Notes: generated from the letters alone by a model not told the origin. Positions 1 through 8,769 are shown, counted from the first letter of the stretch. The stretch is 64,000 nt of DNA from Streptomyces sp. NBC_01264 (GCF_026340675.1 NZ_JAPEOX010000002.1:1550001-1614000); one strand, 5' to 3'. Program-made: numbers and translations.

Positions 1-2
1 TC

Positions 3-956
3 CAGCGCTTCGACGGCTACTGGGGCACCAAGGCCAAGTCCGCGAAGGCGGTCTTCACCTTCCTCACCGACCCCAACGCCCGTACGAACGCCCTGCTGAG
101 CGGCGAGGCCGACGGCGGCTACCTGATCCCCACCGAGAGCTACGACCGGCTGCGCGCGAGCGGCGCCGGCACGCTCTACTTCGGCGAGGGCCTCAGCACC
201 GTCAACGTCAACGTGACGAGCATGAAGGGCGCGCTCGGTGACGTCCGCGTCCGCCGGGCCCTGTCCCTGGCCCTGGACCGCCGCGGCTTCGTCAAGGCGG
301 GCCTGGGCGGCGCGGGCACCGTCACCAGCGCGCTGACCACCAAGGCGATCTGGGCCGGCGCGCCCGCCGCCGTCCGCGCGTCCGCCTTCGACACCCTGCC
401 CTCCCCCGATCAGAACATCGAGGCGGCCAAGCGGATGATCGAGGAGGCCGGCGCCACCGGCAAGACCCTGACCGTGGCCACCAGTTCCATCGGCCAGGAC
501 GTCTCGGTGCTGGCCACCGCGATCCAGGACGCCGGCACCAGGATCGGCCTGAAGATCCAGCTGAAGACCATCGCCCCCAACGCCTTCACCTCGCTGTTCA
601 CCGATCCCGCCGCGCGCGAGGGCATCGACATGTTCCCGGAGACGTACTACGACTCCATCACCGACCCGATGGACATGCTGAGCAACTTCCAGACCGGGGC
701 CTACCAGAACTACGCCGGCTACAGCGACGAGTCCTACGACGCCCTGGCCGACAAGGCCCGCGCCGAGTACGACCCGGCCAAGCGCTTCTCGGCGGCCGCC
801 GAACTCCAGAAGAAGGCCTCCGACCAGGTCCTGTGGATCCCGGTCGCCGAATGGCCGACCGCGGTCTTCCTGAACAAGCGGATCACCGGCGCCCCGACCA
901 CCATCTCCTACCTCTACTACCCGTGGGCCGCAGACGTCGGGGCGGCCGCGCGATGA
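3..956 (+). CDS. ABC transporter solute-binding protein, family 5 (C-terminal part, 5' end outside window)
   Basis: Open from the window edge to TGA at 954-956, about 317 residues, so roughly the C-terminal 60% of a usual 520-560 residue family-5 binding protein. The text has the family's typical features: an early FDGYWG followed by lysine-rich strand, VRRALSLALDR, then a long lobe ending in a hydrophobic PVAEWPTAVFLNK segment. These extracytoplasmic lipoproteins deliver peptides, nickel or sugars to a DppBC/OppBC-type permease pair. The stop overlaps the ATG of the first permease (ATGA), and two permeases and two ATPases follow, so this is the first visible gene of a complete importer operon. 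The substrate cannot be read from the sequence. The signal peptide and lipobox lie upstream of the window. Confidence 0.9.
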   Translation, partial: QRFDGYWGTKAKSAKAVFTFLTDPNARTNALLSGEADGGYLIPTESYDRLRASGAGTLYFGEGLSTVNVNVTSMKGALGDVRVRRALSLALDRRGFVKAGLGGAGTVTSALTTKAIWAGAPAAVRASAFDTLPSPDQNIEAAKRMIEEAGATGKTLTVATSSIGQDVSVLATAIQDAGTRIGLKIQLKTIAPNAFTSLFTDPAAREGIDMFPETYYDSITDPMDMLSNFQTGAYQNYAGYSDESYDALADKARAEYDPAKRFSAAAELQKKASDQVLWIPVAEWPTAVFLNKRITGAPTTISYLYYPWAADVGAAAR

Positions 957-1912
957 GTTTCCTGCGCTTCGCCGTACGGCGGCTGGCCGAAATGGCCGCC
1001 ACCCTGCTCGGCGCCTCCTTCGTGATCTTCGGCGCTCTGTACCTGGCTCCGGGCAATCCGGCGAGCTTCCTCCTGGGCGGCCGCTCGGCCTCCCAGGAGG
1101 CACTGCAGGCGATCAACGAGCACTACCACCTGGACGACCCCTTCGCGGTGCGGTACCTGAACTGGCTCGGCCAGGTGGTGCAGGGCGACTTCGGCCGCTC
1201 GATCACCTACCGCACCGACGTGTCGCGGCTGCTCGCGGACCGGCTGCCCAACACCCTGATGCTGATCTCGATGGCGCTCGCCCTGGTCCTCGTGTTCGGG
1301 CTGCTCCTGGGCTGGGTCGGCGCCGTCCGCGGCGGGAAGGCCGACTCCACGATCCTGGTGACGACCACCGTCGCCATCGGCACCCCGTCGTTCGTCGCGG
1401 CGGTCCTGCTGCAGGGCCTGTTCGCGGTACGGCTGGGCTGGTTCCCCACCGGCGGGGCCGGCGAAGGGTTCGCCTCGATGCTGTGGCACCTGACGCTGCC
1501 CGCCATCGCGCTGGCCCTCTACCTGATCGGCATGCTCGCCCGCGTCACCCGGGCCTCGATGCTGGAGGTCCTCGGCCAGGAGCACGTCACGGTCGCCCGC
1601 AGCCGCGGCGTGTCCGCGCGCCAGGTCATCCGGCGCCACGTCTTCCGCAACTCGCTGGGCACCGTGCTCACCACCGGCGGCCTCATCGTCTCCACCCTGC
1701 TGGTCTGCACCATCCTGGTGGAGTCCGCGTTCAGCGTGGGCGGCATCGGGCAGCTCCTCGAACTCTCCACCACCACCAAGGACTTCCCCACCGTGCAGGC
1801 CATCTCCCTCATCATGGTCGCGCTGTTCATGACGGTGAACCTCGTCGTCGACCTGCTCCATCCACTGGTCGACCCCCGGGTCACCCTCGGCCCCGCGAAG
1901 AAGGCCTCGTGA
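953..1912 (+). CDS. ABC transporter permease (DppB/OppB type)
   Basis: About 319 residues. The start is the ATG that overlaps the TGA of the binding protein by four bases; open frame further upstream only shadows that gene. The N-terminus MSFLRFAVRRLAEM and the early hydrophobic helix, followed by APGNPA, are typical of DppB-like permeases (BPD_transp_1). About six membrane segments are visible. The EAA-loop region reads VARSRGVSARQVIRRH, which contacts the ATPases, and the protein ends in VVDLLHPLVDPRV, the usual DppB C-terminus. It forms the membrane channel with the next gene. Overlaps at both ends indicate translational coupling in the peptide/nickel-type importer operon. Confidence 0.92.
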   Translation: MSFLRFAVRRLAEMAATLLGASFVIFGALYLAPGNPASFLLGGRSASQEALQAINEHYHLDDPFAVRYLNWLGQVVQGDFGRSITYRTDVSRLLADRLPNTLMLISMALALVLVFGLLLGWVGAVRGGKADSTILVTTTVAIGTPSFVAAVLLQGLFAVRLGWFPTGGAGEGFASMLWHLTLPAIALALYLIGMLARVTRASMLEVLGQEHVTVARSRGVSARQVIRRHVFRNSLGTVLTTGGLIVSTLLVCTILVESAFSVGGIGQLLELSTTTKDFPTVQAISLIMVALFMTVNLVVDLLHPLVDPRVTLGPAKKAS

Positions 1913-2763
1913 GCTCCGTCCTGGTGCGCCGGCCGGGCCTCGCCCGGCTCCGGACTCCCCGCGCCCCCCTCTCCCTGTTCTGTACGGGCTTCGTCGCCTT
2001 CGTCGTGCTCGTCGCGGTGCTCGCCCCCTGGATCGCGCCCTACGATCCCAACTCCGTCGACCTGGCCAACGCCCTCGCGGGCCCTTCGGCCGATCACCTC
2101 CTGGGCGTCGACGCCTCCGGGCGCGACACCTTCTCCCGGCTGGTCCTGGGCGCCCACACCTCGCTCCTCGGCCCGCTCGGCGTGGTCACCTTCTCCACCG
2201 TGGCCGGCGTGGCGATCGGCACCGCCGCCGCCTGGCGGGGCGGCTGGCTGGACTCGGTGCTCTCCCGCAGCACCGAGCTGGTCTTCGCCTTCCCCGGCAT
2301 GCTGCTGGCCATCCTGATCGTCTCGGTCTACGGCGAGGGCCTGCTGGCCCCCGTCATTGCCCTGGCCATCGCCTACCTGCCCTACGTCAGCCGGCTGACC
2401 CGCTCCCTCGTGCTGGCCGAGCGCGCCCGCGCGTACGTGGAGGCGTACCAGGTGCAAGGACACTCCGGGGCGCAGATCTGCCTGCGCCACGTGGTCCCCG
2501 CCGTCATGCCCGTCGTCCTCGCGCAGTCCGCGATCAACTTCGGCTACGCCCTGATCGACCTGGCCGGCCTCGCCTTCCTCGGGCTGGGCGTACCGGCCCT
2601 GACCCCCGACTGGGGCCGCATGGTCTTCGACGGCAACGCAGCCATCCAGGCCGGCTATCCGCTCTCCGCGATCGTGCCGTGCGTGGCCATCATGCTGACC
2701 GTGGTCGCCTTCAACGTCGTCGGCGAGGCCTGGGCCGACAAGGTAGCCAGGAGGGCGCGATGA
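1909..2763 (+). CDS. ABC transporter permease (DppC/OppC type)
   Basis: 284 residues from a GTG that overlaps the preceding stop as GTGA. The open frame extends far upstream but only as antiphase text of the previous gene, so the coupled GTG is preferred. The N-terminal helix (FCTGFVAFVVLVAVLAPW) is followed by APYDPN and GVDASGRDTFSRLVLGAHTS, both hallmarks of the DppC/OppC branch, and later by an EAA-like loop (YVEAYQVQGHSGAQICLRH). Five to six membrane helices. It pairs with the preceding permease to form the translocation pore. It ends inside the ATG of the first ATPase gene. Confidence 0.92.
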   Translation: MSSVLVRRPGLARLRTPRAPLSLFCTGFVAFVVLVAVLAPWIAPYDPNSVDLANALAGPSADHLLGVDASGRDTFSRLVLGAHTSLLGPLGVVTFSTVAGVAIGTAAAWRGGWLDSVLSRSTELVFAFPGMLLAILIVSVYGEGLLAPVIALAIAYLPYVSRLTRSLVLAERARAYVEAYQVQGHSGAQICLRHVVPAVMPVVLAQSAINFGYALIDLAGLAFLGLGVPALTPDWGRMVFDGNAAIQAGYPLSAIVPCVAIMLTVVAFNVVGEAWADKVARRAR

Positions 2764-3788
2764 GCCAGATCAACACCCTTGAGATCGAGGGCCTGCGGCT
2801 GCACCTGCCGGGGGCCGTCCGGCCCGTCCTCGACGGCGTCGGGCTCGCCGTCGGCCCACGGGAGACCGTGGCCCTGGTCGGCGAGTCAGGTTCGGGCAAG
2901 AGCCTGACCTCGCGCAGCGTGCTGGGACTGCTCCCCGAAGGGGCCCGTACCGAAGGCGAGGTGCGGGTGGCCGGGGACGACGTGCTCACCATGTCGCCGG
3001 GCCAGTTGCGGGTGCTGCGCACCAGCACGGCGGCCATGATCTTCCAGGACCCCCGGGCGGCGGTCAATCCGATGCGCCGGGTCGGCGACTTCCTCACCGA
3101 GAGCCTGCGGCTGAACGCCAAGGCGTCCAAGGCGGCCGCCGAGGACCGGGCGGTGGCCATGCTGGAGGCCGTCGGCCTCACGGCGGGGGCGCTGCGCAAG
3201 TACCCCGGACAGCTGTCCGGCGGCATGCTGCAGCGGGTCGTGATCGCGGCCGCGCTGATGGGCGATCCCGCCCTGATCCTCGCCGACGAACCCACCACCG
3301 CACTGGACGTCAGCACCCAGGCCGAGGTGATCGGGCTCCTCGGCGAGCTGCGCGAACGCTTCGGAACGGGGCTGCTGTTCGTCACGCACGACCTCGGCCT
3401 CGCCGCCGCGATCAGCGACCGGGTGTACGTGATGTACGCGGGCCGGATCGTGGAATCGGGCCCGGCCGCCGAGCTGTTCGCCCGGCCCCGGCACCCGTAC
3501 ACGGCGGCCCTGCTGAACTCCACCCCGCGCCTCGACGCGCCCCGCGGGCGGCTCGCCGCGATCGAGGGGCGGCCGCCGAGCCTGCGGGAGGAGCTGAGCG
3601 GATGCCCCTTCGCCGCGCGCTGCGCGCTCGCGACCGACATCTGCACCCGGGAGGCGCCGGCCCTGCTCCCGGTGGCCGGCGAAGAGCACCGGCTCGCCTC
3701 CTGCCACCACGGCGAGCTGATCGCCGAGCAGGAGCGGGGACGGGAACCGGAACGGACGGGGACCCAGCGGAAGGAACTCCACCCATGA
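2760..3788 (+). CDS. ABC transporter ATP-binding protein (DppD/OppD type)
   Basis: 342 residues, start at the ATG overlapping the permease stop. Walker A is GESGSGKS near residue 41, the Q-loop region reads FQDPRAAVNP, the signature is LSGGMLQR and Walker B is LILADEPTTALD. After the nucleotide-binding domain comes the oligopeptide/dipeptide C-terminal extension (RHPYTAALLNSTPR, then GCPFAARC and C...C), whose cysteines may hold an iron-sulfur cluster, as reported for some DppD-type proteins. The signature has methionine where Gln is common (LSGGQ), as in many members. It energises the import pore with the ATPase encoded next, with which it overlaps by four bases. Confidence 0.92.
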   Translation: MSQINTLEIEGLRLHLPGAVRPVLDGVGLAVGPRETVALVGESGSGKSLTSRSVLGLLPEGARTEGEVRVAGDDVLTMSPGQLRVLRTSTAAMIFQDPRAAVNPMRRVGDFLTESLRLNAKASKAAAEDRAVAMLEAVGLTAGALRKYPGQLSGGMLQRVVIAAALMGDPALILADEPTTALDVSTQAEVIGLLGELRERFGTGLLFVTHDLGLAAAISDRVYVMYAGRIVESGPAAELFARPRHPYTAALLNSTPRLDAPRGRLAAIEGRPPSLREELSGCPFAARCALATDICTREAPALLPVAGEEHRLASCHHGELIAEQERGREPERTGTQRKELHP

Positions 3789-4624
3789 TGACCGCCACTG
3801 GCACGAGCGCCGGCACCACCGCCGCCGCGACCAAGACCGTCCTGGAGGTCCTGGGCCTGCACCGGACCTACGGAAGCGTCCGGGCCGTGGACGACGTGTC
3901 GTTCCGGCTGGCCGAGGGCGGCTCCCTGGGCATCGTCGGCGAGTCCGGCTCGGGCAAGACGACCACGGCCCGCATCGTGGTCGGCCTGGAACACGCGGAC
4001 GAGGGGCGGGTGTTGATCCACGGCCGCGACCGGGGCGACCACGCGCGCGGCAAGACGCGGCGGCTCGCCCGGGCCCGTGAGGTCCAGATGGTCTTCCAGG
4101 ACCCCTTCCTGTCCCTGGACCCGCGCACCTCCGTGGGCGCGGCCCTGCGGGAGACCCTCGCCCTGCACTTCCCCGGCACCGACCACGCGCGCCGGATCAC
4201 CGAACTGCTCGACCAGGTCGGCCTCGGTTCCCGCGAGGCGGACGCACTGCCCCGGCAGCTGTCGGGAGGGCAGCGCCAGCGCGTGGCCATCGCCCGTGCG
4301 CTGGCGGTCGAGCCGGCCGTCCTCGTCCTCGACGAAGCGGTGGCCGCCCTGGACGTCTCGGTGCAGGCCCAGATCCTGAACCTGCTCTTCGACATCCGCG
4401 AACAGACCGGCATCGGCTACCTGTTCATCACCCATGACCTCGGCGTCGTGCGCTGCGTGACCGATGACGTGATCGTCATGCGGAGCGGCCGGATCGTCGA
4501 GTCGGGCCCGACACAGGAGGTCCTCGCCGACCCCCAACACCCTTATACGCGCCTGCTCCTGGAGTCCGTACCCCGCCCGGGGTGGGACCCCCGGGGGATC
4601 GCCGCCGCACGTCGCGCGCTGTAA
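3785..4624 (+). CDS. ABC transporter ATP-binding protein (DppF/OppF type)
   Basis: 279 residues. Two adjacent ATG codons at 3785 and 3788 are possible starts; the first overlaps the previous stop. Walker A GESGSGKTT, Q-loop FQDPFLSLDPR, signature LSGGQRQR, Walker B VLVLDEAVAALD, H-loop FITHDLG. In Walker B's D-loop region AVAALD replaces the usual PTSALD, a mild variation. The C-terminus (DPQHPYTRLLLESVP) is the shortened oligopeptide-transport tail of the DppF type. This is the last gene of the importer operon; a hairpin follows at 4627-4656. Confidence 0.92.
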   Translation: MMTATGTSAGTTAAATKTVLEVLGLHRTYGSVRAVDDVSFRLAEGGSLGIVGESGSGKTTTARIVVGLEHADEGRVLIHGRDRGDHARGKTRRLARAREVQMVFQDPFLSLDPRTSVGAALRETLALHFPGTDHARRITELLDQVGLGSREADALPRQLSGGQRQRVAIARALAVEPAVLVLDEAVAALDVSVQAQILNLLFDIREQTGIGYLFITHDLGVVRCVTDDVIVMRSGRIVESGPTQEVLADPQHPYTRLLLESVPRPGWDPRGIAAARRAL

Positions 4625-4626
4625 GG

Positions 4627-4656
4627 GGGCCGTGGGGACGGCGGTTCCCACGGCCC
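4627..4656 (+). terminator. Rho-independent-type hairpin after the peptide ABC operon
   Basis: An inverted repeat with arms GGGCCGTGGG (from 4627) and TCCCACGGCCC (to 4656), with one bulged base and a short loop, begins three bases after the last ATPase stop. There is no clear U-tract, which is usual for Streptomyces terminators. Directly after it the 13-base string GGTTCATCACCCA occurs twice (4660-4672 and 4675-4687). Confidence 0.55.
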
Positions 4657-4715
4657 GACGGTTCATCACCCAGCGGTTCATCACCCATCCAGGCAAGACT
4701 GATCGGAGATCAGAG

Positions 4716-5858
4716 ATGAACGAGCACGTAGTAGGGAAGCTGGACAGACGAGGGTTCCTGGCCGCGGCGGGCCTCACCGCCGCGGGCGCCGCACTGGCGT
4801 CGGTGGGCGGGCAGGCCTTCGCGGCCGGCCGGCCGTCGGCCGCTGCCGCCGGGGCCTTCGCCGTACCGTGCGAGACCGTCCGGCACACCCGGACCTGGAT
4901 GGCGTGGCCCGACCGGACCTCCATCTGGGGCAACAAGCTCGCGGGGGTTCAGGCCAACATCGCACTCATCGCGAAGACCATTGCGAAGTACGAACCGGTC
5001 GTGATGCTCGCCAACCCCGCGAGCCTCTCCAAGGCGAAGAGCGCCTGCGGGACGTCGGTCACCGTCATCAGCTCGATCCCCGTCGACGACTGCTGGATCC
5101 GTGACACCGGCCCGGTGTTCCGCACCAACGGGGCGGGCGGCCTGGACGCGTTCGGCACCAACTTCAACGGCTGGGGCAACAAGCAGAGCCACGCCAAGGA
5201 CGCCCTGGTGGCGGGCCGTGTCGCCGCCTACGCCGGGGTGGCGTTCAGCACCACCTCGTTCGTCGGCGAGGGCGGCTCGGTGGAGACGGACGGCGCCGGC
5301 ACGCTCATGGCCACGCGCAGCTCCCTCATCAACTCCAACCGCAACCCCAACAAGAGCCAGGCGCAGCTGGAGGCGGGCATGTGCGCCGCCTACGGCGCGT
5401 CCAAGGTGATCTGGTTCAAGGGCATCTCCGGCCAGGACATCACCGACGACCACGTCGACGCCACGTCCCGGTTCCTCGAAGCGGGCAGGGCCCTGGTCCA
5501 GATGCCGCTCGCGACCGACAACGACATCTGGGCCAAGGACGCGCGCGAGCAGTACCAGATCCTGTCCACCTCCACCAGCGCCCAGGGCGGCCCGATCGCG
5601 GTCACCAAGCTCCAGGGCCCCGACTACGACAAGATCCGCTCCACGAGCGCCGACTTCGTGGCCTCGTACGCCAATTACTACGTGTGCAACGGTGCGGTGA
5701 TCTCCTCGCAGTTCGGTGACACCCGGGCCGACGCCGCGGCCAAGGCCACCCTCCAGCAGCTCTTCCCCGGCCGGGTCGTCGTACAGCTGAACACCGACAG
5801 CCTCGGCGCGGGCGGCGGTGGCATCCACTGCGTGACCCAGCAGCAGCCGGTCGCGTAG
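4716..5858 (+). CDS. Agmatine deiminase family protein, twin-arginine exported
   Basis: 380 residues. The start at ATG 4716 follows GGAG about eight bases upstream. The N-terminus has a twin-arginine signal (LDRRGFLAAAG, then a hydrophobic Ala-rich stretch ending near AFAAGRP), so export through Tat is predicted. The mature part carries the full peptidylarginine/agmatine deiminase family pattern: DDCWIRDTGPVF, FNGWGNK, EGGSVETDG, DDHVDATSRF and the catalytic cysteine in GGGIHCVTQQQP (Cys372). The enzyme would hydrolyse a guanidino group (agmatine to N-carbamoylputrescine plus ammonia, or a related amidine). Export is less usual for a polyamine-pathway enzyme and suggests an extracellular guanidino substrate. 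No putrescine-pathway gene is next to it. Confidence 0.9.
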   Translation: MNEHVVGKLDRRGFLAAAGLTAAGAALASVGGQAFAAGRPSAAAAGAFAVPCETVRHTRTWMAWPDRTSIWGNKLAGVQANIALIAKTIAKYEPVVMLANPASLSKAKSACGTSVTVISSIPVDDCWIRDTGPVFRTNGAGGLDAFGTNFNGWGNKQSHAKDALVAGRVAAYAGVAFSTTSFVGEGGSVETDGAGTLMATRSSLINSNRNPNKSQAQLEAGMCAAYGASKVIWFKGISGQDITDDHVDATSRFLEAGRALVQMPLATDNDIWAKDAREQYQILSTSTSAQGGPIAVTKLQGPDYDKIRSTSADFVASYANYYVCNGAVISSQFGDTRADAAAKATLQQLFPGRVVVQLNTDSLGAGGGGIHCVTQQQPVA

Positions 5859-5867
5859 GTCCGGCGG

Positions 5868-5893
5868 GGCCGCGGTCCTACGGGGCCGCGGCC
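5868..5893. terminator. Hairpin between convergent genes
   Basis: GGCCGCGG at 5868-5875 pairs with CCGCGGCC at 5886-5893 across a 10-base loop. It fills the short gap between the deiminase gene and the convergent NTF2-like gene and could serve both strands. Confidence 0.45.
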
Positions 5894-6304
5894 CTACGGG
5901 GCGACGTCGTCCCAGGCCATCGCGCTCATCCGCCAGCCGTCGGGGGTCCGGACGTACTGCGTGGTCTTGTGGCCGGTGCCCTCGAACCACGCTCCGTCGA
6001 GGTATCCGGACTTGCGGTACTCGCTGAACCGGTGCGCGATCGAACCGAAGATCTCGGTCCGCTCGGCGACCTCCCACTCCCGGAACTCCGTCAGCGTCCC
6101 GTCGGTGAGGATCTTCTCCCGCGGCTCGATGAAACCGTCGAGGTCGTAGATCACGGGCTCGGCCCCGACGTTCTTTATGATGATCCCCTGGGGGATGAAC
6201 ACCTCACGGACGGCGCCCAGATCCGGCCGCGCGCCGTCGGCGTTGGTGAAGGCGCCTAGGAACAGCCGCATCAGCTGGTCGAGTTCGGCCTTTACTTCGG
6301 ACAC
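5894..6304 (-). CDS. NTF2-like / DUF4440-type protein
   Basis: 136 residues from a GTG preceded by AGGAGGGG six bases away. The N-terminal helix (ELDQLMRLFLGAFTNADG), an aromatic strand with a predicted ligand cavity, and the C-terminal strand pair TTQYVRTPDGWRMSAMAWDD match the SnoaL/NTF2-like fold. Members are small steroid-isomerase-like enzymes or binding proteins. No catalytic dyad can be assigned with certainty. It stands alone on the minus strand between a convergent deiminase gene and the MepB-like gene 39 bases upstream on the same strand, possibly co-transcribed with it. Confidence 0.72.
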   Translation of the reverse strand: MSEVKAELDQLMRLFLGAFTNADGARPDLGAVREVFIPQGIIIKNVGAEPVIYDLDGFIEPREKILTDGTLTEFREWEVAERTEIFGSIAHRFSEYRKSGYLDGAWFEGTGHKTTQYVRTPDGWRMSAMAWDDVAP

Positions 6305-6343
6305 GCACCCCTCCTGAGGAAGAAGATTCCGGCGCCCCGATCT

Positions 6344-6931
6344 TCACCCACCCCCGCCACCCGGGCAATGCCCGGCGACCCCCGGTCCGTGGAGGGCGCG
6401 GGCGCGGACCGGATCGACGGGCGGGTCCCCCGGAAGGTGCAGGAAGTGGTCGAGCTGCCAGGCCTGCGCGGCGGCGGCCGACCGGCTGGCGGTGCTCACC
6501 CAGGGCGGGTGGACGCGGAAGGCCCGCTTGCCGCCGGAGCCGTTCACCGAGAGGACCCCGTACCGGCGGAGCACGTCCTTGGGCAGGACGAACTGCCCGA
6601 ACTCCCCGTGGCCGCGGCCGCGGGAGCTGACGACGAAGAGGTCGACGGCGTCGGCCACGTCGAAGGGCTGGATGGGCCCGTCCGGGGACCTCTTCCACAC
6701 GGTGACGAACTGCCCCGTCCTGGTGGGTGTCGTCCTGGCCACGCGGAACTGGACGGCGAGTCCGTCGAGCGTGAAGGCGTGGGCGGCGTACTCGGCGCCC
6801 TCGGCCTCGGGAACCGGCCGCGAGCAGGCGAACCCGCAGGGGTCGTAGACGAGCTCCTTCGCCGCGCGGAGGTCTCCGTGGACCTGGGCCGCGTCCTGCC
6901 ACTCAACCGGGCCGGTGGGGTGTCTGATCAT
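6344..6931 (-). CDS. MepB-like protein
   Basis: 195 residues from ATG 6931 (AAGGTAG upstream). The body matches the MepB family: an N-terminal YDPCGF segment, VQFRVARTTPTRTGQFVTVWKR, a PFD acidic stretch, FGQFVLPKDVL, a GKRAFRVHPPW motif and a final QLDHFL. In Staphylococcus mepB lies in the mepRAB multidrug-resistance operon, but its biochemical role is unknown, and no MepR/MepA homologue occurs here. The last 30 residues are low-complexity Gly/Pro-rich. Family assignment is from motif memory; the function is open. Confidence 0.75.
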   Translation of the reverse strand: MIRHPTGPVEWQDAAQVHGDLRAAKELVYDPCGFACSRPVPEAEGAEYAAHAFTLDGLAVQFRVARTTPTRTGQFVTVWKRSPDGPIQPFDVADAVDLFVVSSRGRGHGEFGQFVLPKDVLRRYGVLSVNGSGGKRAFRVHPPWVSTASRSAAAAQAWQLDHFLHLPGDPPVDPVRARALHGPGVAGHCPGGGGG

Positions 6932-6995
6932 GGGGCTACCTTGCCATGCGCTCTACTGGCGGAAAGAGGCGAACCGGCACACATACGGAGGTTCC

Positions 6996-7371
6996 GTGAG
7001 CAGCACACCCGCCCGTCCCGCCGCCCCCACGGGCTCGTACGCGCCGACCGAGCGGACGATCCCCGGCCGGATGCGCTGCACGGCTCGGTGGACTCCCGGC
7101 CGATGCGCCAGGCCGAGGCCGCCGCGGGCCGGCCCGAGGGGGACGCCGGCGGCCTGCACGTCTGCGTGACCGTCACGCACCTGGACGGACTGATCCTGGG
7201 CCGGTCCCCGACGACGAACCCCGGGACGCGGGCCTCCCCCACTGGTCGGGCCGGATCCCGCTGCTCCGGACCTGCGGCACACCGGTCCCCGCGCAGGACA
7301 TCACCCCGGGCGTGCCCCTGCCCGCCTACCTCGAGCAGCTCACCCGGCCCGCGGCCCCCGCCACCGGCTGA
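6996..7371 (+). pseudogene. Decayed PPOX-class (pyridoxamine 5'-phosphate oxidase family) flavoprotein gene
   Basis: Three successive pieces of a PPOX-type FMN protein lie in three different frames. Piece one starts at GTG 6996 after an ACGGAGG ribosome site and reads an N-terminus with SYAPTERTIPGR. Piece two (about 7070-7205) reads SRPMRQ and LHVCVTVTHLDGLILGRSP, the core beta-barrel strand of the family. Piece three (about 7210-7371) reads DAGLPHWSGRIPL and PGVPLPAYLEQL, the normal C-terminus, then TGA at 7369-7371. The expected text between pieces one and two and between two and three is missing, so the gene suffered two internal deletions that also shifted the frame. A full-length family member would be about 200-230 residues; only about 125 remain. 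Cannot encode a functional enzyme. Confidence 0.8.
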
Positions 7372-7524
7372 GTGCGAACCCGCTCCGCGGACGACGCGGC
7401 TCACTGCTGTTCCGCCGGGTCGCCGGACCGTCGGCTTCGTCCGCGCGCGCCTCTGCCGGTTCGCAGTCGTGGCTCGCGTACCGTTCCGAGTCCCGCACCA
7501 TGCCCGCACGAGAGGACGTCGGCG

Positions 7525-8769
7525 ATGTCGATGAGGGACGGACCGGTCCCGGAAGTGGTCGTCGTCGGAGCGGGGGCCGCGGGGCTGGCATGTGCGACGG
7601 ACCTCGTCGCCGCGGGGCTGCGGGTCCGCCTGCTCGAGGCTTCCGACGCCGTAGGTGGCCGGATGCGCACCGACCGGATCCATGGATTCACCCTTGATCG
7701 GGGATTCCAGGTCCTCAACACCGCCTATCCGCAGGTCAAGCGTCGCCTCGACCTGCGTTCCCTGCGCCTGCGGCCGTTCACTCCCGGGGTCCTGCTGCAC
7801 ACCCCCGAAGGGCGGCTGCGGTTCACCGACCCCACCCGCCGTCTCCAGGACAGCGGTGACCTCCTCCCGGGCCGGCTCGCCTCGGGCCGGGACCTCGCCG
7901 CCCTCTCCGTGCTGTCCGCCCGCGACGTGCTCACACCCCCGGCGCGCCTGCGTGCCCGTCCCGACACCACTACGCTCACCGCGCTGTCCGCTGCCGGGCT
8001 CTCGCCCCGCTTCGTGGAGACGTTCTTCAGGCCCTTCCTGTCCGGCGTCTTCCTCGAGGACCAGCTCGAGACCTCGGCCAGGTTCTTCCACTTCGTCTGG
8101 CGGACGCTCCTGCGTGGCACCGTGTGTTTGCCGGCCGGCGGAATCGGCGCCGTACCGGCCCAGCTGGCCGCACGCCTCCCCGACGGCGTACTGCACACCG
8201 ACACCCCGGTCACCGCGCTCACCGCAGAAGGCGTGTCGCTGGCCGGCTCCGGCGAGCTGCCCGCACGCGCGGTCGTCGTCGCCACGGGACACGCTGTTGC
8301 CGCCCGGCTCCTTCCCGGGCTGCCCGTACCCCGCGGCCGGACGGTCACGACCCTTTATCACGCCGCTGAGCGCTCGCCGTTGACGGAGCCCACCCTGCTC
8401 ATCGACACCGAGCGCCGCTTCCTGAACACCTGCGTCCTCACCGAGGTTCATGCCGGCTATTCCCAGGACGGTCGGGCTCTGGTGTCGACATCGGTTCTCG
8501 GAACGCCCGGACCCGCGGACGAACTGGCCATCCGCGCGGCCCTGTCCGAGGTGTACGCCACGGACACCGAGACGTGGGAACCCGTCCACCGTACGACCGT
8601 CCACGACGCCCTCCCGGCGATGCCCGCGCCGCTGCCGCTCTCCCGGACCACCCGCTTCGCCCCGCACCGGTACGTGTGCGGCGACCACCGGGCGACCGGC
8701 TCCCTCCAAGGCGCTCTGGCCTCCGGCACACGCGCCGCCCGAGAGGTCCTGGCCGACCTGCGCGGGTAA
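7525..8769 (+). CDS. FAD-dependent amine-oxidase/phytoene-desaturase-like oxidoreductase
   Basis: 414 residues; ATG 7525 (a second in-frame ATG at 7531). The N-terminal Rossmann motif VVVGAGAAGLACA (residues about 11-23) is followed by the second dinucleotide-binding part VGGRMRTD, and the C-terminus has the flavin-anchoring segment YVCGDHRATGSLQGALASG. This places it in the protoporphyrinogen oxidase/carotenoid desaturase/monoamine oxidase superfamily; the substrate is unknown. It is convergent with the photolyase-SRPBCC pair that ends 42 bases downstream. In several actinomycetes such FAD proteins accompany photolyases, so a light- or oxidative-stress-linked role is a reasonable inference, not shown here. 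Confidence 0.85.
   Translation: MSMRDGPVPEVVVVGAGAAGLACATDLVAAGLRVRLLEASDAVGGRMRTDRIHGFTLDRGFQVLNTAYPQVKRRLDLRSLRLRPFTPGVLLHTPEGRLRFTDPTRRLQDSGDLLPGRLASGRDLAALSVLSARDVLTPPARLRARPDTTTLTALSAAGLSPRFVETFFRPFLSGVFLEDQLETSARFFHFVWRTLLRGTVCLPAGGIGAVPAQLAARLPDGVLHTDTPVTALTAEGVSLAGSGELPARAVVVATGHAVAARLLPGLPVPRGRTVTTLYHAAERSPLTEPTLLIDTERRFLNTCVLTEVHAGYSQDGRALVSTSVLGTPGPADELAIRAALSEVYATDTETWEPVHRTTVHDALPAMPAPLPLSRTTRFAPHRYVCGDHRATGSLQGALASGTRAAREVLADLRG

Noticed and set aside
2711..4936. 741-codon minus-strand frame over the ABC ATPase genes
   Set aside because: No motif and shadow composition; the plus-strand ATPases have complete Walker and signature motifs.
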